Assembly (NCBI GenBank): GCA_963070105.1
Contig: OY718804.1
Location: forward strand, 801,720 to 865,719
Length of the DNA stretch: 64,000 nucleotides
DNA from: Litomosoides sigmodontis
Taxonomy: Eukaryota; Nematoda; Chromadorea; Rhabditida; Onchocercidae
Direction: 5' to 3'
The translations under genes and the position numbers were made by a program. The stretch's first letter is position 1. Every line of letters begins with the position of its first letter. The notes below the pieces were generated by a model. The model ran no database searches, was not told where the DNA came from, and worked only from the letters and a program-made list of their open reading frames with translations. Shown here one piece after another: positions 24,690-37,626 of the stretch.

Positions 24690-27644
24690 ATGTTGAGAAC
24701 ATTATGGGGCAGAACAAACAATACTTCAAATGATGATGATGATGACCGAAATGCAATCTATAATGATCAGAGTAGCTGTGATGGCGAACAAGAATCAGTG
24801 GATTATTCTTATTTCCAGAACCACTGCCACTTTTTACTGCTCTCTCAAAAAGAGGTATGTTTTCTTAATATTACTAATTTAATGTTTTTTTTTGATGTTA
24901 TTTGCTGCTTCAAAGCTTTTGTCTTCAGAAATCGAGAATGCATTAGAGACAGTGGAAGTGTGTAGATGTATATATAAATATAAATTTTCTTACATTAGTC
25001 GTACTGACTTTATGATCGTGTGATTTCATTGTCTTTATTAATCATGTGATGTTGTTATGCTATTCCATTAGCTGTATGTATAGTGACCGTATTATTCAAC
25101 GTGGTAATGGATCAGTCTATCAGTTGTATTTCCTTAATATTTGGTTGCTCAAAAATTATTTTCTTCTTTAAAAAGATGTTAGTGATATCTGAGCTTGACG
25201 TTTTGAAGCTTTCATGCTGCTTGGTCATTTTATTCATAATATTGGAAGAAAATCTAATTAATTTATGCACCAATGATTTAAAAAGGTAATTTAAGGTGAA
25301 ACGACGGAAAATTTTTGTAATAAGTGTTTATATTTTTAGGATCGAAAAGCTGAACGATCGTTGGTAGTCGTAGCAATTTTAAGTGCTGTTTTTATTATTG
25401 TTGAATTCAGCGGTGGCGTTTTGGCAGGCAGTTTAGCGATAATGACCGACGCTGGACATATGCTTAGTGACTTGCTCTCCTTTATTATATCCATTATAGC
25501 AATTCGGCTTTCACGTTCTCCTGGTTTGGTTTTCATTTCAGTATTTTTATGTGGAAATAATGGTAAATCATATATCCCCTATTTCAGAATGGCGAAACAT
25601 TTTTGTTAATTACAGTCAACTTCTCTTTATTTTTGCTGTCTCACGTAGCATTTTCTGGAAAAAAGTACTTGATAGTGATACATGCGTAATTAAGCTTCCT
25701 CTTGCAATACCGTGCAGAGAATATCATCCAGTCGTTTCACTATTTGGCATCACTTTGTTATTTATGTATTTTTAAATTAACTACTGAAAAATAAAATATA
25801 AAAAAGGGGAGGATGTTGGAACTAAAATTGGAATTCGAGATGATATAGATCTATATATATCCTTTGTATGCTCAAGTCGCAGCTGTAAGGAATATTAAGT
25901 ATAGATCATTTAAACGCTCTTTTTAGCAAATCACCGATTATCATTTGGTTTTCTTCGTGCTGAAATTTTGGGTGCTACGATATCGATTATAATTATATGG
26001 GTTCTTACAACGATGCTTGTAATGCTGGCTTTACAACGAATTATCGACAATAATTTCGATGTTTGTTTGCTTCCTGTATCAATAATTTCATTTCTTTTTT
26101 TCTTTATATTTTAGCGATTACAAGAGCGCACTAATTTTCACAACTCTGGACGTGCTATAACAAGAACTAAACACAGTTTCAGGTTGACACGAATACAATG
26201 ATTGCAACGGCAAGTGCGGGAGTATTATTTAATATTATCATGGGACTCGTTTTGCGGTATTTTCGTTGCGCTCATTCACAAAATGTGGGTCATAGTCACA
26301 GCCAGTAGGTACTTAGTTTTTTTTTTTTTTAATTTTACATGAAAAAACAATAATGTTCTAAATAGTAAACTTTGTAAACATGTAATAGTTATAAAAATTC
26401 CAATCTGAAGGGGACTTAATCGATTGCGTAATTCAGTGCTAATGTGAATGTACGAGCGGCCTTTATCCATGTCCTTGGCGATTTTGTACAGAGTATTGGC
26501 GTCCTAACTGCCGCTATTGTGATTAAGGTAAGAGGATGCTGTGTGTTATTGACTTTCTTTTTTCCGTTGTCGATGTCTTTTTTGATAATGGAACAAAGTG
26601 AAGGAAAAGATTTCTGTTTATAAATTCAGAAAAATATATCAGATTATCAAGTTAATATTGAGAATTGTTACTTTCCTTATGCGTCCTTAACACTTTATTT
26701 ATTTATTTTTATTTTATATTATTTTTTGTTTAAATGTTGCAGATAACAGATTGGAAATTAGCTGACCCGCTATGTACTTTTCTCTTTTCTATAATCGTAT
26801 TTATCACAAGTGCTACTGTGCTTCGGGATATTTTCTTCATATTAATGGAAGGTATTAATCAAATTTTATGTTATCTGAAACACTTTAAAAGATAGAAATT
26901 TTCAGCAAAATATTTTCATATTTTTAAGGTACTTATTTTGATAGATTTGTTTGATTTACTTAATAGTCAAATGTGTGGTTAGCAGGAAGGTTAACCGCTG
27001 TTATTTTTCAGGAACACCTGCTCATATCAATTACGGCAAATTACAAAATGATTTGTTGGGCATAAATGGTGTACGGACGTTGCACAGCTTACATGTGTGG
27101 TCATTGAATATGGACAAAACAGCTCTAGCAGTTCATTTAGCCATTGGTGCGTTTGCATTTATAAAAGTGTAAAGTATACGATTTCGTGGAATATTTAATG
27201 GTGCTGAATTTGGATAGTGCACGCCGTAAATATTTTCTCTCTTTTCTTACTGTCTAAATATTCGGGCAATAGTAGTGTGTAGTAGTGCCATTATTAGGTC
27301 TAAGAGGGATGTTGGGTATGTTCTAGTTTGAAATCAAGATTGTGGGAAATGGTCGGGTAATCAAATGGGATTAATGTGGATAAATTTAATATTTTTTCAT
27401 TTTATGAGCTATTTTCAACACTCGAGTTTAGCGACTTTGGAATTAATTCATAAGTTATCTTTTCATTTTTATTACAGACGAACCAGAGAAAGCAACCGAA
27501 ACAATGCAAGTAGCTAGTCGACTTATACGCTTCAAACACGGTATACATCTTGCTACGATACAAATCGAGCAATACGAAAACTTCATGTTATCGTGCAAGT
27601 TCTGTAAACCCTTATTTGAATTAAACACAAGAGTTGATATTTGA
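24690..27644 (+). CDS. cation diffusion facilitator zinc transporter (ZnT2/3/8, SLC30 type)
   Basis: Exons 24690-24854, 25340-25523, 25927-26060, 26183-26304, 26437-26527, 26743-26851, 27012-27146 and 27478-27644 join in phase to 368 aa, a normal length for the family. The N-terminal tail has an Asp run and an HCH motif. It is followed by six predicted membrane segments and the cytosolic C-terminal domain (HSLHVWSL, then a CxxC-like CKFC). Both zinc-site motifs are intact: HMLSD (His95, Asp99, segment 2) and HVLGD (His213, Asp217, segment 5). The loop between segments 4 and 5 is His-rich (192-202) but short. The family moves zinc out of the cytosol into vesicles or out of the cell in exchange for protons. 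C. elegans CDF-2 and TTM-1 are the closest relatives I can name; I cannot choose between them. An in-frame TAG (24681-24683) bounds the start. NOMO follows on the same strand 780 bp downstream. Confidence 0.95.
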
Positions 27645-28424
27645 ACTGTGTTATATTGTTGTAGAGGAAAGCATAATAAAGCTGCTGAGTAGACGTTGCG
27701 GTTGTATTGAAATTTTTGCAAACTTTATTTTGATCATTCGTATCAGTTGAAGGTTTTTTAATGAATTTAATAGAATCGTCTGTTGTTTCATTAATACAAC
27801 CAGCAGTTTTAAAAGCGTATTTCCTAAGCATATCAGACATAAAAGAGAGCAGAAAGTCTTTGAATATTTAAGCTGATTGAATCTTTCTAAAACATATGTT
27901 TTGCGGGTTATATAGACACTACGTAAACATTGATGCGATGGTGACGTTCAGGTTAATTATAAGATCGTTGACATTAATGGAGTTCTTATCTGTTAGCAGT
28001 ATTCAGTTCACATTTGTTCCACCTTGTCTTATTTTTATTTCGTCTATCACTTCTTTACATATGTCGGTTCGTTTGATTTATAGATGTTGGTAGAGGTTCA
28101 GAAAATTTATCTAGAATTTAGTTAGCAAGAATTCATTTACCTTACTCGTGGTTTCTTTTTTTTTATTTTTCAGTATTTTGTTTTTTATTATTTTGTTATT
28201 TGTGAATTTGTATTGTAAACATCTTCATTTTACTTTATACTTATAATAAAATAAGGTTGAATCATTCATCATTTTTTAAAGTTTTTTCTGCTTCTACTAC
28301 CTGCTACAATAGCGATCAATAATTGCCGTTAACCGTTTTTACTAATTAAAAAAACCGTCATTGAGGAAAGTTCCAACTAAAATTTTGATGCATTTAGGAT
28401 ATGAGCCGCGCGGATACGTTTAAA
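27645..28424. other. spacer between the zinc transporter and NOMO genes
   Basis: AT-rich spacer with an AATAAA at 27675-27680 and a TTTAG acceptor ending at 28398. The minus-strand frames at 27455-27840 overlap the transporter 3' end and resemble nothing known. Confidence 0.5.
27675..27680 (+). promoter_or_regulatory. AATAAA polyadenylation signal, zinc transporter
   Basis: AATAAA 31 bases after the stop codon. Confidence 0.65.
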
Positions 28425-28443
28425 TGGGTTTCATTAATTTTGA
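28402..28443 (+). promoter_or_regulatory. upstream open reading frame overlapping the NOMO start
   Basis: A 13-codon frame (ATG at 28402, TGA at 28441-28443) overlaps the NOMO start codon at 28425 in another frame. If the leader begins at the TTTAG acceptor (28398), this is the first AUG ribosomes would meet, so it could lower translation. Confidence 0.5.
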
Positions 28444-31400
28444 TATCCGTTTCAACAGCAACAGCTGAAGTTTACAGTTGCGGGGGTTTTGTTAAATCGC
28501 CGGACATTCCAATCGATTATTCAAAAATACAGGTTTGAAGATTTAGTGTCACGCAACAAAAACCCTTGTTTTTCTTGTTAAGAGTAAGTTATTTGGTAAG
28601 CAGTGGTTAGACATGTTAATCCGCTACGAATTTGGTTTTCGGTGACAAATTCAAAAATTTAAGGAGAACAATCTAGGTGAGCACAGTACATTTTATAAAA
28701 TTTCTAATTTAAATGGCTGGATATATATATATATATATGTCCACATTGCTTTACGAACGGCTTTTTTAACTCTTAAATTTATTTGTAGGTTAAACTATTT
28801 ACTGCTGAAGGAAATTTGAAATTTGAAACGGAGTGCAGTCCAACTAACGGCTATTATATGATTCCGGTGTACAATAAGGGCGATTATTCCATACGTCTTT
28901 TCGCTCCGGATGGCTGGTTTTTTGGTAGATGCTTATTCACCATTTTGTTACTTTGAAATTTTAAAATACTGAAAGAAAAAGTGATTCCGTAATAGCGAAG
29001 CATGTCTTTGATTTATTTTCTTATTGCTTATGTCGTTGTTCTTTTTCCATCCATTTCCCTACTTTTTTTTCTCCCCCAACATCCCTTTTCCCAACAAAGA
29101 AATTTGTAAAGACTTCTTTCAGAGCCAAGTACTTTTGATCTGAAAGTAGATGGAAAGAATGACTTATGCACCAAGGGTGACGATATAAATTTTATTTTGA
29201 ACTCTTTTGCTGTGGAAGGTGTACTGAGAAGTGGTGATGGCAGTGGGCCTGCAGATGTTGCTTTGATTCTTATTGCCGAAAATGGCACCATTGTATCGGA
29301 GGCGAAAACGGTTGCGAATGGTTCATATAGATTTCGAGCATCACCGGGAAATTATTTAGTGAGTTGTGTCTTTGAAAAATCCTCAACAATGTTAGATTGA
29401 AATTTTTTTTTAAATATGCGTATGAATGAATTCTTTGAATTACACGTGATATGACCACATTTTTTATATTTACAACACGCAAATAATAACCGAAATTGTA
29501 TTTTTATAATAAATTACATATTAAAACAATTTGTATTTAGGAATCCCAATAAGTAATTAAGATTTTATTTGCAACTCCAGTTTATTACTAACTGTTTCTC
29601 ATATTTTGTTTGAAGGTATCAACAGCAGATAATAGCACGGAGTGCATAGAGCGTAATAAAGTACCAGTATCGATTACGACGTCACCAGTGCGTGTATCAC
29701 CGAATTTAAAAATATCCGGACACTTATTGACAGTTTCTGTTTTATCTAAAAAGCAGCAAATATCTGGAGTTACAGTAGCGCTTTATTCGAAAATTTTTGT
29801 GAAGGTAAGTTATGAAAGTCTAATATTGGTGTAGCTACAGGATCATTTTTTTGAAAAACTTTTAAAAAGTTTAGCTGTATGAACACATTTATCATGAGCC
29901 GAGAACTGTGTGTAACCTTTTCGCTAATTTAACAACTATTCTTACAGCATATGCAGCATCTACGATGTATTACTCTACCTTTTCTTTTTTATACTGTACT
30001 GAGTGTAATTTTTTCTATACGTGCTATTTCATATTATTAAATGGCATTTAGATAGGAGTGATATTTAATATAAATTGTTTCGTATAAATTAATGTAGCTG
30101 ATGTTTCAGTACAATAACTCATTGCTTTTTTTAGTTGCCACACTGCGGTGAAGGAATAACTGATACGGAAAACGAAAGGAGAAAATTTAATCAAAAGCTT
30201 ATTTGCAAAATGAAGACAGATAACAAAGGTATAGCTCAGTTTCCCTGTCTTCCACCAGGATCGTATACCATTCAGCCGTCTCTTTCCACCGACAAAATTC
30301 GTTTCAATTTTTCACCGGAATTAAAAGAAATCACAATGGGATCTTCTGCAACGAAAGTCTAATTTATTTATTTTTATGCTAGTTTTATGCTCAATTTTTT
30401 TCTTGCTATTATTTTGATATGTTTTTTAAGTGTTTTGTGCCTTGTTATTCTTAGTGCTCTACTTTTAGTTAGCTTATTGACGACGTTTTTATTTGTTGAA
30501 GGTTGTCTTCAACACACTTGGATTTACTAGCAAGGGTCAAGTTCTTTTATCTGGACGTCCAGTTGTCGATGCGGTTATTTATATAAATGGTGAAGCGAAA
30601 GGAAAAACGGATACGAGCGGATGGTACTTTTAGCGATAAGGACCTTAGGCCATAACAGCGGCGACAGATTAAATTATTGCATACATTATTCAGTCCGAAG
30701 ATTTGTTACTTGAAGCAAAGAGAAAAAGCTACAATATAAAAAAAAGAAATTTGTTAATTGCCTTCTCTTATATAGCCCTTTTTTACTGACATTTTCGATG
30801 GTTGTCATAACGAATCTCATATGTTTTACTATTCGTCTTTTTAGGTATGTGCTTGACAGCTTACAAGATGAAAACTACACAATAACTGCTAAAAAGCCTC
30901 ATTTTGTCTTCAATACGGTAAATGTCAAATTGTCAGCAAAAGAAGCTGAAATTCCAGATATCGTTGTCGTAGGGTGAGTTGTCCATATCTTTAAGAATAT
31001 TGCGTAATTATTCTGAATGTAGTGGAATTACTAAATGATTTGTATTTCTCATATTGTTAATTATTCTTTAAAGAACTTTGATTTAACTTTTGTGGTATTT
31101 TTCACAGGCAACTATTCGACAAGTAGCTTGGTTAATCAGTGGACCTAAATAAAGAATTTTTTGCTTAAAAATTTTAGCTGTAATATGGAGTAGCATTATG
31201 TTTTTTATAGAAAATATTATGAAATATTGATCTCATTGTGTCTCCTCCTTGCAGTGTAGACGTATGTGTCACAGTGAATGCGGAAGAAAGCATCAATCGT
31301 ATAACGTCGATTATCTTTACAAATCAACAGACAAAAGCCACGAAATCTTTGCTTACGAAAAGTGATGGAAAAATATGCAATTTGCAAGCTGTTGGCAAAT

Positions 31401-34400
31401 ACGTCGTTTCGGTATAGTTTCATCAACATTTTAAATTGCCCATATTGTCATGGGCTTTTGTGTTTAGAATACGGGGGCTTAATATTACTTACGATGTATT
31501 GTTGACTCATTATTACTGATGAACAATCATAACTGTGTACCGCAAAAAACCGTTTCTTGAATTTCTGTGCAAGCAGTATCGTTTAATTTAATCGATCCTA
31601 AACAAGCCATGTAACAGGCCTTATAATTGAGAGGGAAGCATATATGTGTTAGAATTTTATAAGTTTTTTTTGTCAACCATAAATAGATGGTTTGAATTAC
31701 CAAAGGATTACTGTACGTGATAATTGACTTCTGGTATTGTATTTTAGGTTTCATCTGCAAATGGTGTAGTAATAACTCCAAAACAGCGTGAAATTGATTT
31801 ATCGAACGGTCCTGTACTTGACGTTATATTTAGCCAATTCAAAACTGACGTAAATGTTAGTGTCATATGCATAGGTCCGCATTTTTTTTACAACTTTTTG
31901 CAAGGACCCTGTTTTAGAATGTTTAAATCTTTCATGTCTTAAAGTTCGCATTGTTGCTTAAAGCATAAATCAGGCCTAGTTCATTATCATTTTTGAAAAG
32001 TTTATTTTTTCTCCTAAACAGTTGTACATTAATTTTGTAGTACCATCCTTTCGATAGAGGCAATATTATTTGCAACTTTACGTTGCAGATGATTGTGATG
32101 TATTGAAGATGGAACTGTGGAAGAACGAAATATTGATAGGAAGTCTTGAAGGCACCGATCATTTTCTTTTTCATGAAATAGTACCAGATGCTTATAAATG
32201 TAAGTGTATTTTGTAACGTGATTTAGACAAATTCTTTGCTCTTTGGCAATTGTCTGCCTTAAAAAAATTTTTGATTCATATTAGTTTTATATTAGCAATA
32301 ATTTAAATTGTCTTTGCAGTGAAAATGATAGATAACGGTCGATTTTGTTGGGAAAAAACAGAAATGGATGTCGTTATTGAGCATGCTGACTTAGATAACC
32401 TCATATTTCGTCAAGTAGGATATCGTACGACAACCAGATTGTCACATCCGGCTAAAGCGGTTTAGATTATGTGATACAAATATTTCTTTTTTAACCTTCG
32501 TTCGCAATAGAATCAATAATGTACGAAAATGATTTAATCTTTCTTAATTCCAGAAGTGGAGTATGTTGGAGAAACCTCAGATAAGTGGTTCGCTTGATAT
32601 TCCAGCTGGGCAGTTTTCTTTCTGCATTCCTTTAGCTGGTGTTTACATCGTAATGTTTGAAGCTTGTCACAAATTCGACAAACAGTTGTATGAAATTACT
32701 GTTCCACAAGAAGTTCCACTTATTGCATCTGCTTCAAAATTTATGATGTCTACTTCGATTGAATTGAGTCGCATAGTGAATCAACTTGATGATTTCACTT
32801 TATCTGTTAAGTCCAGTACTGGCGAACAAATGATTCCGGTATCTTTGCTTGTCTTTTAACATTTTTTCTTTCTCTTCAGTGGCTTGTAGCGATATATTTT
32901 ATCAACAGACCCAATTAATAGTGAGCTCAGTATATCTTAACGTCCTGGATTATAGGAATCCATATACTTATGAGATGGATGACTTCATCAGCTTGGCTTC
33001 ATGTAAAAATAGATTTCATGATTGTTTTGCATGACCGGAGTTTTAAAAATATATTGAAAGAAGATCATAGGAATAGCCAGCCACACCGCATGACGTTGTT
33101 AAAACTAACTGGTGAATGTGTATTTTTTTAATTGCTCAAAATTCTACTTAGTTCTACTTTAAAGTCAAGTTTAGGTAACTTCTTCGGCAGAAAAAAAGTT
33201 GATTTTCACATTTTATTTATCAGCGGTGGATGCTGATGCATTTGTTACACTTACACCTCAGTCGAAAACTTTCCTTTTCAATCCAACTTCCCATGTTTTC
33301 AAGTTCCATGGTAAGTTTTTTTAATGGCATCACATTTTTTACTCGATTATTTCTGTAGTGATATTGCCCCATATTTCCATAATTTTACACTTGCATTGTG
33401 AAAAGAAAATTCGATAATCGCATTTCTAGGTAAAAGGCCTTTGTTACTTTTAGGTAAATGTCATTTGGATGAAATAACTTTCAAAGCTGATGAAGGTGTC
33501 TTTTTGGACGGACAGGTAGTGCCAGCTGTTGAAGGTGTGAATATTCGTTCGCAAAGCAGAAGTGATCCGAATGTTATCCTTGAATCAGTGACAGACGCTA
33601 ATGGCAAATTTAGGTAATTGTGTTGCTATAAGATTTTTGTTGTCATCAGCTCACATAAATTCTAGAGCCTTTGCGTAATAGTTTGCTGACTGTTTGATGA
33701 CTTTTGATTGCGCGTCCATTTTTTTTGGAGTGAATGTGCTACACTTCGGCTTGAGACACAGTGCAAAATCTTCAACTGCATGAAATCTTTTCATTTATAA
33801 TTTCTGGTTTTTAGGATAGGTCCAATACGAAATATTAAAGATTTCGATATAACTGCCGAGAAAAGTGGGTATAAGTTTGAAAAAACAGCGAAACTGGGAG
33901 TGCTGAACGTCGTAAAATTGTCACAGTTGATCATAACTGCCGTTGATGCTGGAACGGGTGAACCACTCTCTAATGTACTCATTTCTTTGAGTGGTGCTGA
34001 AAATTATCGGTCGAACAGCTTCATCGATAAAACCGGAAAAATCGTCTTCGTGGGCTTGGTGAGCTTTTAAACACGTTTAATATAAATAACTCGTAAATTT
34101 AAGATTCAAGTGCATTCTCGATATCATTGAAAGGTTACTTACTATATGTTGTTATTTTGGGAATGCTTGCCCCCGGTTAGTGTCTAGATTAATAGCATTT
34201 CAAGTATCGCTGCGTAATTTCTTTGTGCAACGGAATTGCCGTTAGCTATCATATCATCGGATTTTATGTAAATTACTTAAAGCACTGCATTATTTCTCTT
34301 AATTATCATTAATTTGGCCAAAATTTATTTTCAGCGACCTGGAGAATATTTTTTGCGTCCCATTCTACAAGAATATAAATTTGATCCAAAATCAATGACA

Positions 34401-36495
34401 GTTAGTATCAAGGAAGGTGAATTTGAAACGGTAAACTTGAAAGGGCATCGATTTGCATATAGGTGATGAATTTCCTAATTTATGCCGATATTTTGCAAAG
34501 TGCTTAGTTCCACAATAATTTAGCATCTTCTTGAATTTCCAAGACTTATTGTTTCATAATGAAATATGTGAATTAGATGTGTTAGCATAGTTATCTAAAT
34601 TTTCATGCTTGATTATATGATTATATTTTCAGGCTGAACATTTTTTTAAACAAAAAGAGCTTTCAGTGTTTTTGGCAAAGTTTTATATCCATCCGGTCAA
34701 CCAGTGCCATCAATGGCTGTGGAAGCGGTGTCCGAACAATGCAATCAGTTGCAAGAGGAGGACACAACGAATGAAAATGGTCAGTATCGGATTCGCGGCC
34801 TTCACCCAAAATGTGTCTATCGGTTGGTGCTGAAAACACCGAACGGTCAACGCTTGCAGTCCTATCCGACACATTATGATATTATGGTATGCTTTAAAGT
34901 AATTAGAAAATGAAGCTGGGTAAAGGTGGGAAAAGAGTCGTTGCTAATACCAACCAGTATTAATGGCAACTTTGGTATGGATTATTCATTTTATTCCACA
35001 ACAATAAATAAACATTCCTCCTTTACCAATTAAATTTGTCTGCTTAACACATTTTAATAATAAATATCTTGCAGCTGTACGACTTTTTATCGTGAGTATA
35101 CACTATAATTGATGAATAAACTTCGAGTAGTGTATTCTGTGCTTAGATTGCTTTGAAACCTTACTGTTATTTGAATAGTGAGATGAACAGTACGTTTTTG
35201 TATGATTTTGTCGTCTTTTATGTAGGTAAATGCCGAAGATATCAACGGTATTGATTTCGTGTTGACACATATCGACGAGCGGGTGGATGTCGCTGGTGAT
35301 GTTGTATTTATTGGTATTAATTCACCGCCGCAGTATAAAGTTGGCCTTTATAAAAATGGTAATTTGGTCCAACAAGCAACCGTTGTAGCACCATCTACTG
35401 TATTTTACTTCGAAATTCCTGCAGTGGATGATGTAGTATGTTTTATTGGACTGTTCACTGTTTTTCCATTTCTGCAGGGATCGTTTCCAGTTAATGTTGT
35501 TATTGATAAATGATAACATTTGTTTTAGATATTAATTGTAGACTAGTAAAAGCATTTGTGAAGTATGCGTTGCCTGTCTGATTTTGAGATTCCATACATA
35601 ACATAGTGAAAATTTCTTTTTAGCACAAACTCTTTATTGTAAATTTTTTTAAGGTGTATTCGGTTCGATTTGAGACAATTTATGGTGCAGATAATCAGAA
35701 ATTAGATTCTGCCGAAGTTTTCTTCACTGCAAATGAAACGTTTAAAGCTGTATCATTAAGCGTACGTTCACAAGTTAGTTATTCCATTTCTTCATGACAA
35801 ATTCTAATATAGCAGTGTTGTAGTTTAACCTGTTCACATATGTGTTATTTTATCATACGATTATGGTGGGGCTTTCGTACAATGTCAATATAATTATCCA
35901 TTAACTGAGATTGCCTTTCAGGAAATATTGCTTTCCACTTCTCTTGGTGATTTACTTCATCTATAATTTTCTTCTACAAACTACTTAACTATTTTTCAGC
36001 GAAAATCTGAAGTAGAAATATCTAGTGGCAACTATTTCGCTCTCCCATTTTTCTTCCTTATTGCATATTTATTTTTCAATCATCAAAAGGTTTTATTTCC
36101 ACTTATTATTATATGCATTCACATGAAATGAAGAGAGAAATAATATTATAGAGGAACTATTCGGTATGATTTCTAGCTGAGGACTTATTGGTGCACTCTT
36201 TCACGGCTCCTGGTTTTGATTCATGTGACACATCTCTTCTCCAATACTGGATTTTTAGTAGCATATTGAAATCTTTGCCTGATAGAAATTCATAACATGA
36301 AATTCTTGTGGATATATTATATTTTTCGATATTAAAAAAATTGCACTCTTCCGTCCCAAATTTCAGGCTCTCTTTTTTGTGAAGGAAATATTTGTTCGAT
36401 TAGCGGACGTATCATTACCACAGCGGAGTCTACCATCTACCGATGATTATGCTGATGCAGCCAGAAAACGACAGAAATTAAAGAAGGCGCAGTAG
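28425..36495 (+). CDS. nra-4: NOMO (nodal modulator) / NRA-4 ER membrane protein
   Basis: Exons 28425-28532, 28789-28924, 29123-29358, 29616-29804, 30135-30356, 30502-30623, 30845-30973, 31255-31411, 31748-31874, 32089-32199, 32320-32459, 32554-32838, 33175-33310, 33454-33613, 33815-34058, 34335-34462, 34667-34886, 35226-35435, 35654-35773, 36000-36089 and 36367-36495 join in phase to 1132 aa (human NOMO about 1220). A short signal peptide leads into the family's CGGFVKS start. A chain of Ig-like / carboxypeptidase-regulatory-type beta domains follows, with repeated blocks such as NGSYRFRASPGNYL and NGQYRIRGLHPKCVY. One membrane segment (about 1072-1086) and a Lys/Arg-rich cytosolic tail close the protein. 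In vertebrates NOMO joins nicalin and TMEM147 at the translocon; in C. elegans NRA-4 works with NRA-2 on acetylcholine-receptor assembly. A TAA directly before the ATG fixes the start unless an upstream exon is spliced in. Confidence 0.95.
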
Positions 36496-36593
36496 GGAAA
36501 AAACTAATAGGTGATAATCAAATTTAGGTAGTTATTATTGGAGTTCAAAAACGCCCCAATGTTTTAGTCGTTAATCCTTTTTATGAAAAGGTG

Positions 36594-36599
36594 AATAAA
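36594..36599 (+). promoter_or_regulatory. AATAAA polyadenylation signal, NOMO gene
   Basis: AATAAA 99 bases after the NOMO stop codon. Confidence 0.65.
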
Positions 36600-37552
36600 A
36601 TCGAAATTATTGACATAAGTCTTGAACTCAGTAATTCCTATTGCCCTTTGAATTCAATCCATGGTAATTTATAATCTCAGCGTACACATCATTGTACTTT
36701 TTTTCTATGTTGAAAATAATTTTAGCCATTCCCGTAGGAAATTAGTCATGACTTTCTGAAAGTGTTTCATTTATCATTTGTTTTGTCCCATTCTCTTATC
36801 CGGTCATTTCATTTGCAGCAATTAAGTTAAATACTCCCCTCCCACCATTATAGTCAGCCTTAATTTTTTTGGTCGTAGTTCCATTTCCCATGTAATTCAG
36901 TTGTACTAACCTTCTTGAATTTTAATTCCAGGCCAGTGGTAAGACAGCTATAGATAACTATATGAAAACTTATGAATAAGCAAACATTACTCGACTCACA
37001 ACTTTTTTACCCACCTTCATGTGTGATTTCTTCTAGTTATCACTGAAGTGTACGGGAAAGGCATTTGCAGCGTTTTACAACTTGCATTATTATTATGCAT
37101 AACCAATACTGTTTATGAAAAACTTTGCTTTGCTGTTGGTTTACATTTTCGGTAAGTTAATACTTAGGAACATAACGAAAGCATTTCTTTACATTTCTCT
37201 TTCTCAGGTCTCAAATGTTACATTGAAATCGTTCGTGACAGTTTCATACTTTTAATATGTAACGGGCATCCTCTGCAGTGCCCTTATTATTTTATAAAAG
37301 AATGGATTTGCGATGATAAATGATTCGATTGAAATTTGGCATGCGATTCATAAAATAACCAAAGAAACTAAACACACTGGTAATGTTTAACAAATCTATA
37401 ACTGTGACATTATTCTGGCTACGACAACAATCCAGCTGATTTAGTAAATTGGCAATGAGGAAAATTTTGTTTTGTGAAAGAATAAATTTAGATGTGTCTG
37501 TGAAATCAAGAACAGGACATGAGATGGGATCACTGACAAGTCTATTCAACAT

Positions 37553-37554
<2 letters not shown>

Positions 37555-37623
<69 letters not shown>
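37555..37623. repeat. (CA)n microsatellite
   Basis: About 34 CA units, followed by an imperfect CA and CCA-rich tail to about 37662. Confidence 0.95.

Positions 37624-37626
<3 letters not shown>

Noticed and set aside
27455..27840. Minus-strand frames of 85-88 residues downstream of the zinc transporter
   Set aside because: Overlap the last exon and 3' UTR of the transporter and resemble nothing known.
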